Shown one piece after another: positions 51,787 through 64,000 of a DNA stretch of 64,000 nt. The stretch comes from Acanthornis magna (lineage: Eukaryota > Chordata > Aves > Passeriformes > Acanthizidae). A model generated the notes under the pieces. The model was not told the DNA's origin, made no database searches, and saw only the letters and a list, made by a program, of their open reading frames with translations. The stretch spans positions 310,001-374,000 of the forward strand of contig JAWUZG010000005.1 of NCBI GenBank assembly GCA_036785705.1, read 5' to 3'. Each line of letters begins with the position of its first letter. Positions within the stretch are counted from its first letter, which is position 1. Made by a program: the position numbers and the translations under genes.

Positions 51787-52330
51787 ATAAAGCTGACTGG
51801 GCTATAGCCCTGTGCTGCTCAGCTCAGTGCAGTCACTTGGGGCACGGGGTGGTGGCCGTGACACACTGATAACGAGACCATTGGGTTTGGTTGGAGCTGC
51901 TATCCATCTGTCTAGAGAAACAGTGGGAATTCCCTGCCACAGCCTGTACGATGCCTTAGAAACAGAGCTACATATTGTACAGAACTAAACAGAACTAAGC
52001 ACCTCGTGGGATTATTATTTCAATTATCGTTCCTTCCTTCTGCTTCTTCTGATAGAAAGGCGTAATTGAGTTGAAGGCAATCCATAGCTTTACAATGGAT
52101 TCCTCGACAGAGCACACTCAGAACAAGATTCTCAGAGTTCAGTCCACTCCTGTTGATGTGAGGCAGAAGTAGGTATCCAAACACCCTGTGAGTCTGGGTT
52201 TCAGCATCTTGTATTTTTAAGCAGTAATGTATTTGAAAATCAAGGTAAACTCCCAGAAATAAGGAGACAATTCTGCTTACAGTTTTATTTTGCCCTTAAG
52301 ATTCCATTTCAAATTCTTGTTAAATTTAGG

Positions 52331-52710
52331 ATCATAGAACGGTTTGGGCTGGAAGGAACCTTAAAAATCATCTGGTTAGAATCCCTCTGCTGTGGGCTGG
52401 GACACCTTCCATTAGACCAAGTAATGGCTGCTCAAAACCCCACCCAGCCTGGCCTTGAGCACTTCCCGGGATGGGGCAGCCACAGCTTGTGTGGGCAAGC
52501 TGTGCCAGTGCTTCACTCCCCTCAGAGTCAAGCATTTCTTCCTAACATCTCCTCTAAACCCCCTCTCAGGCTGCCATTATCCCAAGGCTTCCCCCTTGTC
52601 CTGTCACTACAGTTCCAGCCTGAACGAAGAGTGCTTCTTCAGCTTCCTTGCAGGACCCCTTCAGACACTGGAAGGCTGCTATGAGGTCTCCACACAACCT
52701 TCTCCAAAAG
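52331..52710 (-). mobile_element. CR1 LINE, 3' fragment, antisense
   Basis: The best-preserved CR1 in the window. It starts ATCATAGAACGGTTTGGGCT, then 'ggaaggaaccttaaaaatcatctggttagaatccctctgc', 'cttccattagaccaagta', 'cagcctggccttgagcacttcccgggatggggcagccacag', 'agcatttcttcctaacatc', 'ccttgtcctgtcactac' and 'tgaggtctccacacaaccttctcc'. All are antisense CR1 3' text in order, covering about 380 bp. Open plus-strand frames inside it (52424-52684, 52455-52721) are antisense transposon, not genes. Confidence 0.96.
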
Positions 52711-55190
52711 AAGGGAACTAAGTTTAAATCTTGTCACAACACTTGAGGGAGGCGGGCAGAAACATTGCCCTGGAATTATATTCCAACTGTCATCACCCTA
52801 TAGCTTACCCCTCTCTGAAAACACTTGCACCTGTAGAAAGGGATAAAAACAAGAAGGATCATGCCATAACCTGTCAGGCAGCAATCCCTGTTGGCTGCTC
52901 CTTCACACTCACCTTTGTTACTCTTTAATGTTCTTGGTTAAGAGTGATGCTGAACTTCTCAGAAAACTACAAGACAGCCACATCATTCTTTCCCTAGGTA
53001 TCCTGATCCTGCAGGCCTTTCTGCCTGAGCTCACATCAAAACCTGGTTCATCGATACTACACTGCTAAATCACCTTCAGCAATGACCTGTACCTGTGAAC
53101 AGAATTAAAGCTCACTTTGCACATGTGCAAGAGGGAAGATAATTTATCATTACGGGTTTCATTGTTAGGGAAGGGACTGGTGTTGCTAGAACAGTTTGAA
53201 AAACCCCCCTTTGAAGGTATGAACAAGCAATCAAACAATTGAGTGTCTTGGTCAAATCAGAGCCTGATATTTTTAGGCTGCTGCACTCAGTGTTTTGCAT
53301 TTATCTTTTAGAATTTAATCTATCAGATAGGAAAAGCTTAGTTTGGCAGAGGCAGGAGGATTACTCAGTGTTAGCTCACTGGTTACATTTCCACAGGCTT
53401 TAAGACATTCTTCTTTTTTAGACTTCATATTTTTTTGATAGCAAGTGAATGCATAAAGGTTGCTTCAACATTATTCTGCACAACAGAACCAGGTGAGTCT
53501 TTGTGTAGCCTTTTCCCTTGGCAATGCTCTCGCTTGTGTCAGGAGCACTCTTTGTTCCGTGAGGATGGTTGCCCTGTGACTCAGAGCACATTCCCTCCTG
53601 GAAATGAAAAGGAAAATGGACTTCTCTTCCTTGGTGTCAGCAGCAAGTTTTGCAAGACGCAGGTTTTATTTTTCCCTCCCACGCCCTTTCTTGTTCTTTT
53701 ATATTGAGATTTGAATGATCTTCTGGAATTCTGTAAATATTTTGTTACATATTTTATAGATGGAGTATTTTATATCTCACAGTCTTTTTGGAAGTGGAGC
53801 CATTGAGTTCAGTTTCTCCTGCCCCATGGTTGAGCTGTAACTGCTTCCATCTGTCTAAACCTATGTGCAGTTCACTAATTGTTGACCCCTTAGGTAGGAC
53901 TTGCTGTTTCTATAGCTTTATTGTTAATCATTAGATTCAGGAAAAATAAACTTCTTTGACATTACCAATAAGGGGTTCCAAGAATGAAGAGAAAAATTCC
54001 TCCTGCTTTAATTGCTCTTAGCATTTTTAAAACACATTCCTTCAGTGATTTAGTAGAAAATGCTTATGGATAGGACTAGTTCAAGGAAATGTATATGTAA
54101 AGAATTCACAGGAAAATTGGATTAAAGTAGTACTGCTGCAAACAATTCTAAGAAAGATTAATTTTTCAGAGAAACGGTGCTGAAAAATTTGTCTGGAAAC
54201 ACTCTTTGCATGCAAGTTTCATTTGTATTCATCTGCATAGATTTGTCACGGTCATACATTCAGAGAATAAGCCATATCTTTTCAGTGACAAACTGCATTT
54301 TCTATCATCCTCCAATGACACCTTTTCAGGCTTTTTGAAAAATCATGTAAAACCTGACTCTCCATGGTGGAAGTCTCATAGGGCAAAGGCAAGAATTCTG
54401 CTGTAAGTGGCTTATATTATAGTGTCAGAATTATGAAAAGCTTTGCATAATTTATTAAAAAAGCAATATTTTCTTTAACAAATATAGATATAGTACATGT
54501 GACTTGTTATTTTTCAAGATGTTTTTATAATGTACCATTATTGCTGCATTGTTAGATATTGGATATTTCTTTTTCCCCCCCAAGATAAATAGAACACAAT
54601 TCTCTCTGGTACTTTACATTCATCACATACTACATCAAAATACATCTGTATTACAGCAAAACCTATGGACAACTGGGGATAAATATTTCCCTTTTAAAAA
54701 TTAACTTTTCAAAATGTTTATTTTGAGAATTACCACTTTTCATCTCATTAAGCCAAGAATTATGATCAGAAGAATGTTTTTCAGTAGTCTAAATTGAAAA
54801 TACTTGTTCTTTTTTTATTTTTAGCCTGAGTGATAATTCATGTTTTGAAAACAAATTTGCAAGTCAAACAGTCCAAGAAAACAAAATTTACCAGATGGAG
54901 AGATCTGGGGCTTTGTGAGTGTAGGGTATGTTGTTTGCTTTGTTTCTTTTTCAGATTTTAGCTTTTTTTAAACTGAAAAAGGAATTTTTCAGCAAGTAAA
55001 AAGAAGTGATACTCACTCACTATCAGAACGTGCAAGAGTCCTAACCATGGACCAAGATAATCATTGCTCAATGCCTGATTATCTTCCAGGAAAAGTCATT
55101 AATTTCAATTATGAAATGAGGTTGTAAAACAAACAAACTTATTTATGTCTCTTTTCAAAGAGTTGAAACATCCATCACCCCTCAGTTACA
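52711..55190. other. Unique non-coding sequence
   Basis: A plus-strand splice-site pair bounds 53422-53492 (see findings). Otherwise AT-rich unique sequence with no gene recognised. Confidence 0.5.
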
Positions 55191-55327
55191 GTCTGTCCCA
55201 TCCCTGGAAGTGTTCAAGGCCAGGTTGGCTGGAGATCTGAGCAACCTGGTCTGGTGGAAGGTTTCCCTTAAACGTCATCATGTTTAAGGTCCCCTCCAAT
55301 CCAAGCCATTTTGTGGTTTTATTATTC
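55191..55327 (+). mobile_element. CR1 LINE, 3' end fragment, sense
   Basis: Reads 'gtcccatccctggaagtgttcaaggccaggttggctgga', 'gagcaacctggtctggtggaaggt', then 'taaggtcccctccaatccaagccattttgtgg', the sense 3' end of CR1 with a slightly decayed terminal ATTCTGTG. The usual 'ccctgcccatgg' middle part is altered. About 137 bp. Confidence 0.94.
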
Positions 55328-58300
55328 TCAGCATGAATAAAAAAGATAAAATAGGGAAAGAGCAAACCTGCTGCAGATGTGTCCCACCAGTGTAGAAATG
55401 GGGAAAATCTTTTCCCTGGGAACGGCACGGGGGGCAAAAGGTACACACCAAACACGAGACACAAGCTGGAGAATAACACACCTCAGAGGGGAAAAAACCC
55501 CTCAAAAACCACAACAAAATACCAGCAAAGGATGAACTTGAAAATGGAAGAAGTGATAAATGTCTGCATTCTTCCCCCAGGGTGACAGGTACGCAGCATT
55601 ACAGCGTGAGAGGAGCTGGACTCCAGGGCAGAACCCAACAGAAGTGAGAGCACATCCATTTTGCCATTTGTAATGTGGATTAAACTAATCCAGAGAGTGA
55701 TCTGACTAGTGCAGTGCTGACCTTAAGAACTTGTGTAGGAAGGCTGAACTTGAAGAAAACCTCTGCAGACAGGACATAGGTGGTTTTACCTCAGCTGGCG
55801 TTTCACTCTCTCTCCTCAGGTTTATGCTTTACACAGCAGCTGCATAGAAACCTAAACTATTCAAGAATACACGAATTTTATCCTTGTCAGCTAGTGTATA
55901 GGTGTTATCGGACACTCACAGAAGGAACTGATTGCAAAATTCACCTTGATCTGTGTTCTCAGTCCTCAGCTATCCCTCTGCCCATGATGAAATCAAAGGT
56001 ATTCAACTACCGTGTATGTGTGTATGCTGCAAATAATAGAATCAGCCTGCCTTTGACATGTAGGCAGAATATTACATAGAAAGTGTGCACTCATATACAC
56101 ACTCAGAGCTCAAAATAACAGAGAAAAACCTTGGTCCTTCTAAAAAAATCCCTGCCTCTCCTCTGTTCTGTAATTTCACTGAGGATTTTCATTACAATTG
56201 TAAATTGCTCATTTCTAGGAACCAGAGGAAGGTTCAGTGGAACTCCAGCTAGGTGTTTGATGTCCAACTCTTGGAGCTAATTTTAAATTTTCCATCTCTG
56301 CTGAGAACCTTTTTTTCACGTAAAATATATCACCAGACTCATTAGAGACCTGGGAACAGAATTAAAGGGCAGTGACAGGTACAGCTGAGTATGTAACTGC
56401 AAATTAATTTCTTCATGTGAATTACAATCATTATGTTTGCAAATGTATTCATTTTCAATGGAAAAAAAATCTGTTCTCATGAGAGAAAAATTCTGCTTCT
56501 ATGAGATAATTACAGTTTTGGCCTTTCTCTTTCATGGAATTCCCTTTAAAGACTGCTGATTATACCATGAAGAGCAGCAGCTGGTGAGTATCTTATTTGA
56601 TTAACAATTCAAGCAAAATTTACATAAAAACTTAGCACACAGGATCACAATTTCAGAAGATGGATGGAGCCCTGCCTGCTGTGTCTGCAGTGTGACTGAT
56701 TTCAGTGCAAGTCCTTGCTCTGATGTGTCTGCGGATTGTTCAGGGCCAACATTCCCAAACTGATTTAATGGATGTTACTACTCAATTCTAACTGCCTGCA
56801 AACAAAGTAATTAGAGATTCATTTGCATATTTGAATTGCCTTAGTGTTTTTTTAGAGATATGTGGGTTTATGTTCCCTTTGCTTGCTATAGAAATGTATC
56901 AATGATGTTTGCAAGAGGATAGGGAAGCAAAATGCAAAACCAAGATGACAATAAACATGAGGGTTTAATATTCCATGTGTATCCTTCCAGCACAAAGCAG
57001 CCAACTTGTAAATAAGATATTTTCTGTTGGAAGGTGTATGAAAGGATTCCAATGTTTTCATTATAACAGTCTGAAGATCTGATTTACACTCTAGGGAAGA
57101 GACTTTTGAAGCTACCTACATACAAATGCAAAGAAGTGAAAAAAAGAAAGAAAAGCCACAGCCTTTAGTTTTCACCTGCAAGTGAAATCAGTGATAGGCT
57201 CCAGCTAAAAAACCTGAATAAGGAGAATAAACCATCTCAGTTTTGCTCTGTTTCCCCGCTCAGCTCATTCTGCTGGAAAGCTGTGTGGCCCTGTTTCCCC
57301 TACAACAGCATCTTACCCAGAGTAAAGTGAAAAATGCCATCCAGGGTGCTCCCCCAGGCAGATCACATGGATTCAATTCAAATCACTGCAGCTTTAGGAT
57401 CAAGCCTTCCAGGTGCCTTCTCAGGGACACAATGTGCCCCACTCCTATCTGAAACATCATCTTCAACACATACTTTTTTTCCTTTTTACTGTCCATCATA
57501 GATTTCTGAGAAGCTCGCTATGTTCTGTCCTTGGGATTAACACAGGCCCTGGCAACTTCACCAGCTCTGTCTCCCCTCTGTACTTACAACTGGGGCTCGA
57601 TTTGCCAGGGCCTGTGGAGCACAAAGAGTTCCTTCAAAAGGTTTTGTGTGAGGGCTGTTGTCACTGCACCACCAGCTCAAGGCTTGATCTTATCCCTCTG
57701 CATTGTACTGACAGCAGGATTGGGCCTCAGATGAGATAGTGTCTCTGCCTCGAGTCAGACTGTGCTGTTAAAATTCCCACTACTAAAATGCAGCCTTTCT
57801 ATTTCTTTGTACACAGTCCTCAGGACTTCTCAATAGAAGCAGGCAAGAAAATTCCAATGATGCCAGAGGGATCCTTACTTGTCTGAAGCAGAAGAGAATC
57901 CATGGGAATTCTCAGAAGCTTTTTATGTCTTTCTCCCTGCAATTATTTTCTATGCTAAAAGCATAATTGAGGAGGAAAAAAGCAGATGACATCAGCTACC
58001 AAGTAGAAAAATATCAAGATGAAATGACACAGTGTGGAACAGAAAGATACTTCACTGCAGCAGGCACTAGCCTGGGATCAGAGAACAGCACTCACTTCCA
58101 AGGTTGGACATAGATTTCCCATACAACCTTAAGGAAATCATATCTCTCCTGTAATTTTTTTTTTACTACATAGGAAGTCTTTAGGATAAAACTCAAGGCT
58201 CGCTCAGAGGTGTTCACAGAGAACAGCAGTGGAGGATCTATAAATATCTACACAGCTACAAAGCAAAAGCCACGAGAGAAATATGTGAGAAAACACGAGC

Positions 58301-60000
58301 AGTCAGGAATAATTACTCCTTTAGAAATAAAAGAACGGACAGATTGCTTTGCCTGGAGATGTAGGGCCCACCTGCACTCTCCTTGAAAAGACACTGCTGT
58401 AGGGGAGCACACTTCAATTATCCAGCTGTCACAAAGCTCCCCCAGTTTTCCTTTATTCTGAAGGGATACATTAAAATCAAACATAACCCCCTTTTAAGTG
58501 CATTAGGAAAAATGGGTCAAGTGGGACCATGTGCACCTACAGTGGGGATTTAGCCGCTCTCGCTTAAAGCCACCTGACAGCCTCCGTTTAAGCAGAAAAC
58601 CAAAAAGTAAATTATTTTCTTCCTTCCTTCTCTGCTGCCCTCCAAAAGCCAGATAAAACAAACCACCTCCTGTCAGCAGCAGCTTTTTTGAAGACCTGGA
58701 GTGGCAAACTGCAGCCAAGGTGCTCATGGCCAAGGGGATTCCAAGGACACTCCAGACCCTTCTCCCAGGTCATTTTCCATAGGCACTGTGAAATGCCCAC
58801 CACCAATCTCCAGGCCTGATTTCACAGAAACTTTGGTTGTTCTCTGGGTGACTGGGGTTGAATCCTGCCTTTGGTTAGACAGAGCAATTCCTTAATGTGC
58901 CAGGCATCACACAGGGCTGGTCTGCTGCAGCTCAGCATTGCTCTTGTGAGCAATGATGAAAAATTAGGAGTTTTGGTACACAAGCAACCCAAAAGAGAAG
59001 GGAAATTCCTGGTTTGTGACCCAGAGTTTTCTACTCTTAGTTTATAGATGTTCTTTCTTTGTTTCTTACATGAGACTAAGAAAGCTGGGCCCCCAAGAGT
59101 GCATTTTACACTACTTCCCTCAGCTCGTAGCAACTTCCCATAAAATATTTTTGATTTAATAAAACATCTTGCTCTATACATTAAAATTCCTCCACCTACA
59201 CTAAATGAGACTGTGACAATTAACCAAAACCACAGAGACCCTAATAAACCATAATAGAAAGGATTTAGGATTTCTTATTTCAACAATTTAGAGAAGCCAA
59301 CGATACCTTTTCTAGTGGGCACCCTAGGAGAAACTTTAAAAGGGCCACAAAATGCCCTTTAATTGGATATTAAATTTGATTATTCAAAAATTCCCAACAC
59401 AAAAAAAAAACGAACGGAGCACAGAATATGCACGTAAATGCTTTAGATAAGCAAATGCCAACATGATGGAATTTCTGTCTGGATCCAAAATGAGGACTCA
59501 ACTAAGAGTGCAGTACCCAGTAGCTCTGATGGGGACCTCATCAGAAAGGCTACCGAAATGTTTTATATTTAATTAATAGAAAAACCTGGGTAATTATTGT
59601 TGCCAGTACCTTGGACACTGAGCCTGCAGCCCACAGAGAAACAGAGTTCTGACTGTCCCAGGCATGAGCAAAAAGAGATAACTTCCAATAATGCTCCTGG
59701 TAAGACACTAAGAAAAATGAACACAGAGCTGTGCATTCACAGACCATTTAGTTAACATAGTCTTCATATTTATTTTCTAGGCAATCGCTCTGCAAGGTCA
59801 AGATTTTGTTCTTTGAATTCTATGCATTATTAGGAAGTCATAATTTTCAAATTCCAAAGATAAAAGGTAGGATTTTTCTGAGGAGGAGGGAAAGGTAGAT
59901 ATAAATATCATGGCTGCAAAATTCCCAGGCATAAATTGTGTGATTTAAATCTCCTAAATCTGTGAGTGAAGCCACACTTTATGCTTACAGCTGTTGTTCA
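55328..60000. other. Unique non-coding sequence
   Basis: Contains the old repeat fragment at 57682-57730. The minus-strand frame 58822-59181 (119 codons) and the plus-strand frame 57413-57739 (108 codons) have no recognised domain. No gene recognised. Confidence 0.5.
57682..57730. repeat. Fragment of old palindromic repeat (tentative)
   Basis: GCTTGATCTTATCCCTCTGC and GACAGCAGGATTGGGCCTCA keep the two outer arms of the 'gatcctg...caggattgggcc' palindromic text of the same old reptile/bird repeat group; the centre is eroded. Confidence 0.4.
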
Positions 60001-63000
60001 CAGTGGAAAAGCCATTTGGCCTGGGATTGAACAGCATCTTATATCTTTAGTCTTGCCTAAAATTTATTATTCATGGACCATGGTTCTTTCCTTTAAGAGC
60101 ACTTGGCTAGAAAGTTCTGCATTTCATGCATCAATCTCACCCGGATTAGCAAAGAAAACACTTAGCATTAGAACAGTGCCAATCTGTTTGCACACAGAAT
60201 GATGGAAAAGAAACTCTCCAAATGAATAAATGAATGTGTCAGTTAAGCTGCTTGCGTTAATGTGATATTCCTTCATCCTCCTTGCTTAAAAAATTAGAAG
60301 AAAATGTTATATGATTCATGCAGAAGACCTGGAGGGAAACTACAACACATCCTATGACTCTGTGTTTTCTTCCCCACCTCTTTTGGGCAGCAGTTAACAG
60401 CTGCTCATTGTCTAAAATAGCAACTCCCTTTTCAGTCTTTTCCACGTCAAAAGGAAGGCATCTTATCCGTCCAGTTTTCTAAGCTTAGGGAGGTGTAAAC
60501 ACTCATTTCCTAGCGGGAGCCCTCACACATCTCAGCTCGCTGAACCCTGGCACCCAAAGGCCAGAACAACATCTTCACACGATTTTCTCTCTCACCTCCT
60601 TTATCAAATATCATCCTGCTTGCAACTCACCTTTCCCTTTCAGCTAGCCAACCTCCACTTGCTGCCTTCTCTCAGGCCACTGAGCCAGAGCTGCTGATGC
60701 AAAGGGTGGAGATGGCATTTGTTTTGTGATACCTTATCAGTGGGCTGATACCGATGTCTCACAAAAAAGTCTCTCAATGGCAAGATAACTTGGCAGCTTT
60801 TTCATGGTGCAAGCATTTCACATCAACTCCTAGTCCAGTGTTGCACAAGTACTTCCCAATCCTTTTCATTTTAGCGTCACTGCAGAGTTCTTCCAGGACA
60901 TTTTGTGATTTCCATCCCTGAAGCTGCAGAATCTCTACAGCTCACTACATGGCTCCAGTTCCTCTACCTCAGCTGGAGGAAAAGTGCTATTCAAAATACA
61001 ACTTAATATTTTATTTATGGGTTTTTGTATTTTGAAATGAGTTGTTTTTTGTTTTTTTTAAAAAACTGTCAAATTTTAAATCCAAATGGCTTTCTTGGTT
61101 TCAAGCCAAGAGCTTTTCCTGATAAAGTAGAGCAAAGAAACTTCTGTAAAAGTGGAAGTGTCTAAAAAGAATTTAGCAGTGGGTCTCGGTGATAATAGAG
61201 GGTTGATGGGCAGTGACTGAACCAACCTCCTACAGGAAAATACTTGAAGCTTGCATTTTCATCACTACAAAAACTCTTCTTTCTTTTTTGAGAAAGACCT
61301 TTCTTGAAAGAACACAAAGTGGAAGAGTATAGGTCAGATTTTTTTGTTCAGTTGTAATTTAAACCCAAAAACCCCTTTGTTGAAATGAGCAGACTTTCTA
61401 TGTTTGTACCAAAGAAGATAATACTCAAATATCTGTGGGATTTGACTACACAGACATGTGCTTCATATACAAACTGTTGCAAAGTACATGCTAAAATATT
61501 CATTTACCTAATTATGGGGCAAATCCTGGAAAAAGCTTTACTGCCCTACATGAATTCTCCCACTGACTGTGTGGACATCATTCCAGACAGCCCTACTTAT
61601 TATGAGCCAGATTCCAGCCCTCTGTCCCACACTGCTTGTGCTAACACATGGATAATCTGTTGATTTAGACAGGAATCCTTGGAGACTCTGGTGCTACTTG
61701 ACCTACACAGACCTGCCACCACAATGGTTCACTTGGAAAGGTAAGAAGTTCCCAAATTCCTGCCCTGGGCCTGCTGGGCCAGCCTCAGCCACCCTCAGAC
61801 TGACTTTAATATCCTCATTATAATGCCAACACACCTTCATTGACACTAAGGAGGAAGGTAGGATGATCATCACAGGAATCTGAATAACAGCCTCAGGTCA
61901 ATCCAAATTTCTGTGATTCCAGGGCTTGGGAAAACCATACAAGAACGGCCAAAAATCCAACTTGAACAACGGATGACAATGTTTTATCTCTTGACCAAAG
62001 TGCCAGTATAGACTAAATACACCCAAACCTTACATTTCTGGACCTACACTGAATTACAGGCAGCTAAAGATATTTAATAATTAAAGTAGATTAAAACTGC
62101 AAGGCTTTAATTATTCAGTGTAGCCATCCCTGTGGCAACTTTCACAACAGATAATAGTGTGCTTTTCACACAGTTCCCTTGAGTGAAATCTCGTTCTTTG
62201 CAGAAAGATGAGTTTTCTCTGAGAAAACTCATTTGTTTTCTTTTGATTTGGATTCTTTGTTTTTGCCATGGAATTCTGGCTTTCTTCTATGTGACAGGAG
62301 AAATTCGTATTCTTCTCTAATGTTCTGGTAGATCTGACCTGGCTGCAGGACATAGCAAAGAGCCACAAAGTAAATTTGCACCTAATCTTTGAAAACATGA
62401 GGCAAAAAATCCTTACAGATTCTACCCTTCACTACGGTAGATTCTGCAAGGTTGGTTTTTGGTTTTTCTTTCTGTTCAGCTGCATCTTCTATATTCCATG
62501 CAAAAGGCCATTTATGTAAATTTTCTAATCTAACAGGCTTCCCATCACGAGGTTTTCCATTGAAAGATCTTTCTTCTTTTACAAAAATGAAGGTTATCCA
62601 TTCACTGCCTGAAATGATTCCATGACTTATCTTAATTTTAGATTTTGCTTCAATGAAACTTCTTCAAGGCAAATTTACAAAAGTTTTAATTAATATGGAA
62701 ATAACTTAAAAATTACCAAGGGGATATTTTCCCCAATATTGTTTTAATTCATTACATATGTAACAATTCCTACTTCTCTCTGTATTTATTTATTCTTATA
62801 GATATTCAGTGGGATTTTGCAAGAGAGAACAAAGGGAAAAGCTTTGAATTATAAACCCATCCCTGTGTTTTTAATTCTGAAAATCTTACATAAAGCAGGT
62901 CCTGGGACAGCACCCCACCCCAGGCATCTCTCATTTGCCCAGTGGACCCCTTACTCAGCAAACCACTGTAGGTTTAAGTGACCTTGGTAATATTATAAGG

Positions 63001-63129
63001 GTCATATTTTCCCATGGATGGATTGTTCTGAAACAGTTTCTCCAGTGTGTCAGGCACACTGGCTGCTCTCTGGCATCAGGCATGCGTATCCTCTTGGCTT
63101 CTTTTTTCTCTTAAATAAACATATTTATT

Positions 63130-63143
63130 GAGAGAGAGAGAGA
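63130..63143. repeat. (GA)n microsatellite
   Basis: About six and a half GA units. Confidence 0.85.
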
Positions 63144-63636
63144 AGTCTCCCTTCCCTGAAGTTCAGCATTTTACCATTTCTCCCTTTTTCTCTTTCCTCA
63201 TTCTTACTAGAAAGGTGATAATAAACTACAACACTTCTGGATTCTTGTAGAAATTCCCTTCTCATACTTCTAGATGGGACTCTAATGGTAAAACAAGTAA
63301 AGTATCTTTCAATTTTCAAACAGCAGTCCAGGGGTGTGATGGGCATAGAAGAAAGTCATTGCTAATCTCAATATTTATACTTTATTTAGAATGATTCAAT
63401 CAGGCTCAAAACAGAGGGGACTTTTCCTTTCTCACCTCAAAATTATGTAGAGAAACCTTTAACAGTGAATCCAGATGGAGTCCCAAATTCTGATGGAAAT
63501 TTCAAGCCCCAAACAAATCTGTAAATCATCTAGGACATATAGACAAACCCTGCTCCATGGAAAAGGCTGAACCTGAAGAGGTTTCAGATGGGGTAGAATT
63601 TCTCCCAGAATTATGCTTTGTGTAGCTTATTGTCGA

Positions 63637-63668
63637 GTAATAATAATGATAATCATCATCATCATCAT
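63637..63668. repeat. (TAA)n/(ATC)n compound microsatellite
   Basis: TAATAATAATGATA is followed by five ATC units. The minus strand reads as a short Asp run in a frame that is not a gene. Confidence 0.9.
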
Positions 63669-64000
63669 TTACACTGTGGAATGGGTCCTCATGGGCAGGG
63701 AAAAAAGCCATTTACTAACAAAACTTTACACCAATTAACTTGGGTATAAACAATAACTATGAGAACCCTCTGCTAAAATAGATACAGAAAGAGTGGTAAA
63801 TAATAGTTCACATAAAACAGCTGTTACATGGCTTAATAAAGCTGTCAGTCACATAAATGACTTTTCCTATCAAATGTGTATTCAAACATCTGCTTGGGCA
63901 AAATAAGAATTTACATCACCACATTGAAAATAAATCTAAAATGAAGCAATTTCTAACCCAATTTCTAGTCTCGTTTGCTATTGCGCTTTACAGTGGGGGG

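Larger units (their letters stand above)
50298..52330. other. Unique non-coding sequence
   Basis: An 18-bp-period duplication (51162-51194) and an old repeat fragment (51730-51786) are called separately. No gene recognised. Confidence 0.5.
60001..64000. other. Unique non-coding sequence with microsatellites
   Basis: Besides the GA and ATC repeats listed separately, no gene or repeat family is recognised. A modest plus-strand splice-site pair bounds 61669-61740 (see findings). Confidence 0.5.

Noticed and set aside
52424..52721. Two overlapping plus-strand frames rich in Pro/Leu
   Set aside because: Antisense reading of a well-preserved CR1 3' end.
1..64000. CRISPR arrays, operons, toxin-antitoxin or phage-type systems, tRNA and rRNA genes
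   Set aside because: Searched by eye on both strands. No spaced repeat array, no tRNA B-box/cloverleaf, no rRNA-like block; the sequence is vertebrate in character.

Overview
This window reads as nuclear DNA from a bird, and almost all of it is non-coding. The main evidence is at least seven fragments of CR1, the dominant LINE of birds: antisense 3' ends opening with the ATCATAGAA-type terminal motif, sense 3' ends closing on the CCAACC-AAACCAT signature, and one decayed reverse-transcriptase segment. A gag-like endogenous retrovirus remnant resembles, as far as I remember, elements common in songbirds, so a passerine is possible but not shown. CpG is sparse, AATAAA and homopolymer tracts are frequent, and nothing bacterial is present (no operons, no Shine-Dalgarno/ORF arrays, no CRISPR).

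Layout: 1-6.3 kb is unique AT-rich sequence with a 24-bp tandem repeat and one good splice-site pair on the minus strand. 6.3-10.4 kb holds a sense CR1 3' end, a poly-C and a poly-T tract, and a T-rich tract flanked by near-identical short direct repeats. 11.5-11.7 kb is an exact 19-unit, 11-bp minisatellite. 13.43-14.56 kb is the frameshifted gag-like remnant on the minus strand. 17.3 kb has an old imperfect palindromic repeat, with related-looking fragments at 7.7, 23.6, 51.7 and 57.7 kb. 19.4-20.2 kb joins an antisense CR1 3' end to a sense CR1 reverse-transcriptase fragment. 20-38 kb is mostly unique sequence with simple repeats. Further CR1 pieces lie at 38.5, 50.2, 52.3 and 55.2 kb. The last 9 kb is unique sequence with a few microsatellites.

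I found no intact protein-coding gene, no tRNA or rRNA gene and no CpG-island promoter. The many open frames of 60-178 codons have no recognisable domain and fit chance, low complexity or transposon sequence. The window is best read as a gene desert or the inside of a very large intron. Any function would lie in non-coding RNA exons or conserved regulatory elements, which cannot be proven from one sequence. I did not find a new biological system. The most notable items are the gag-like relic, the phase-perfect minisatellite, the poly-T insertion with duplication-like flanks, and the scattered old palindromic repeat family.
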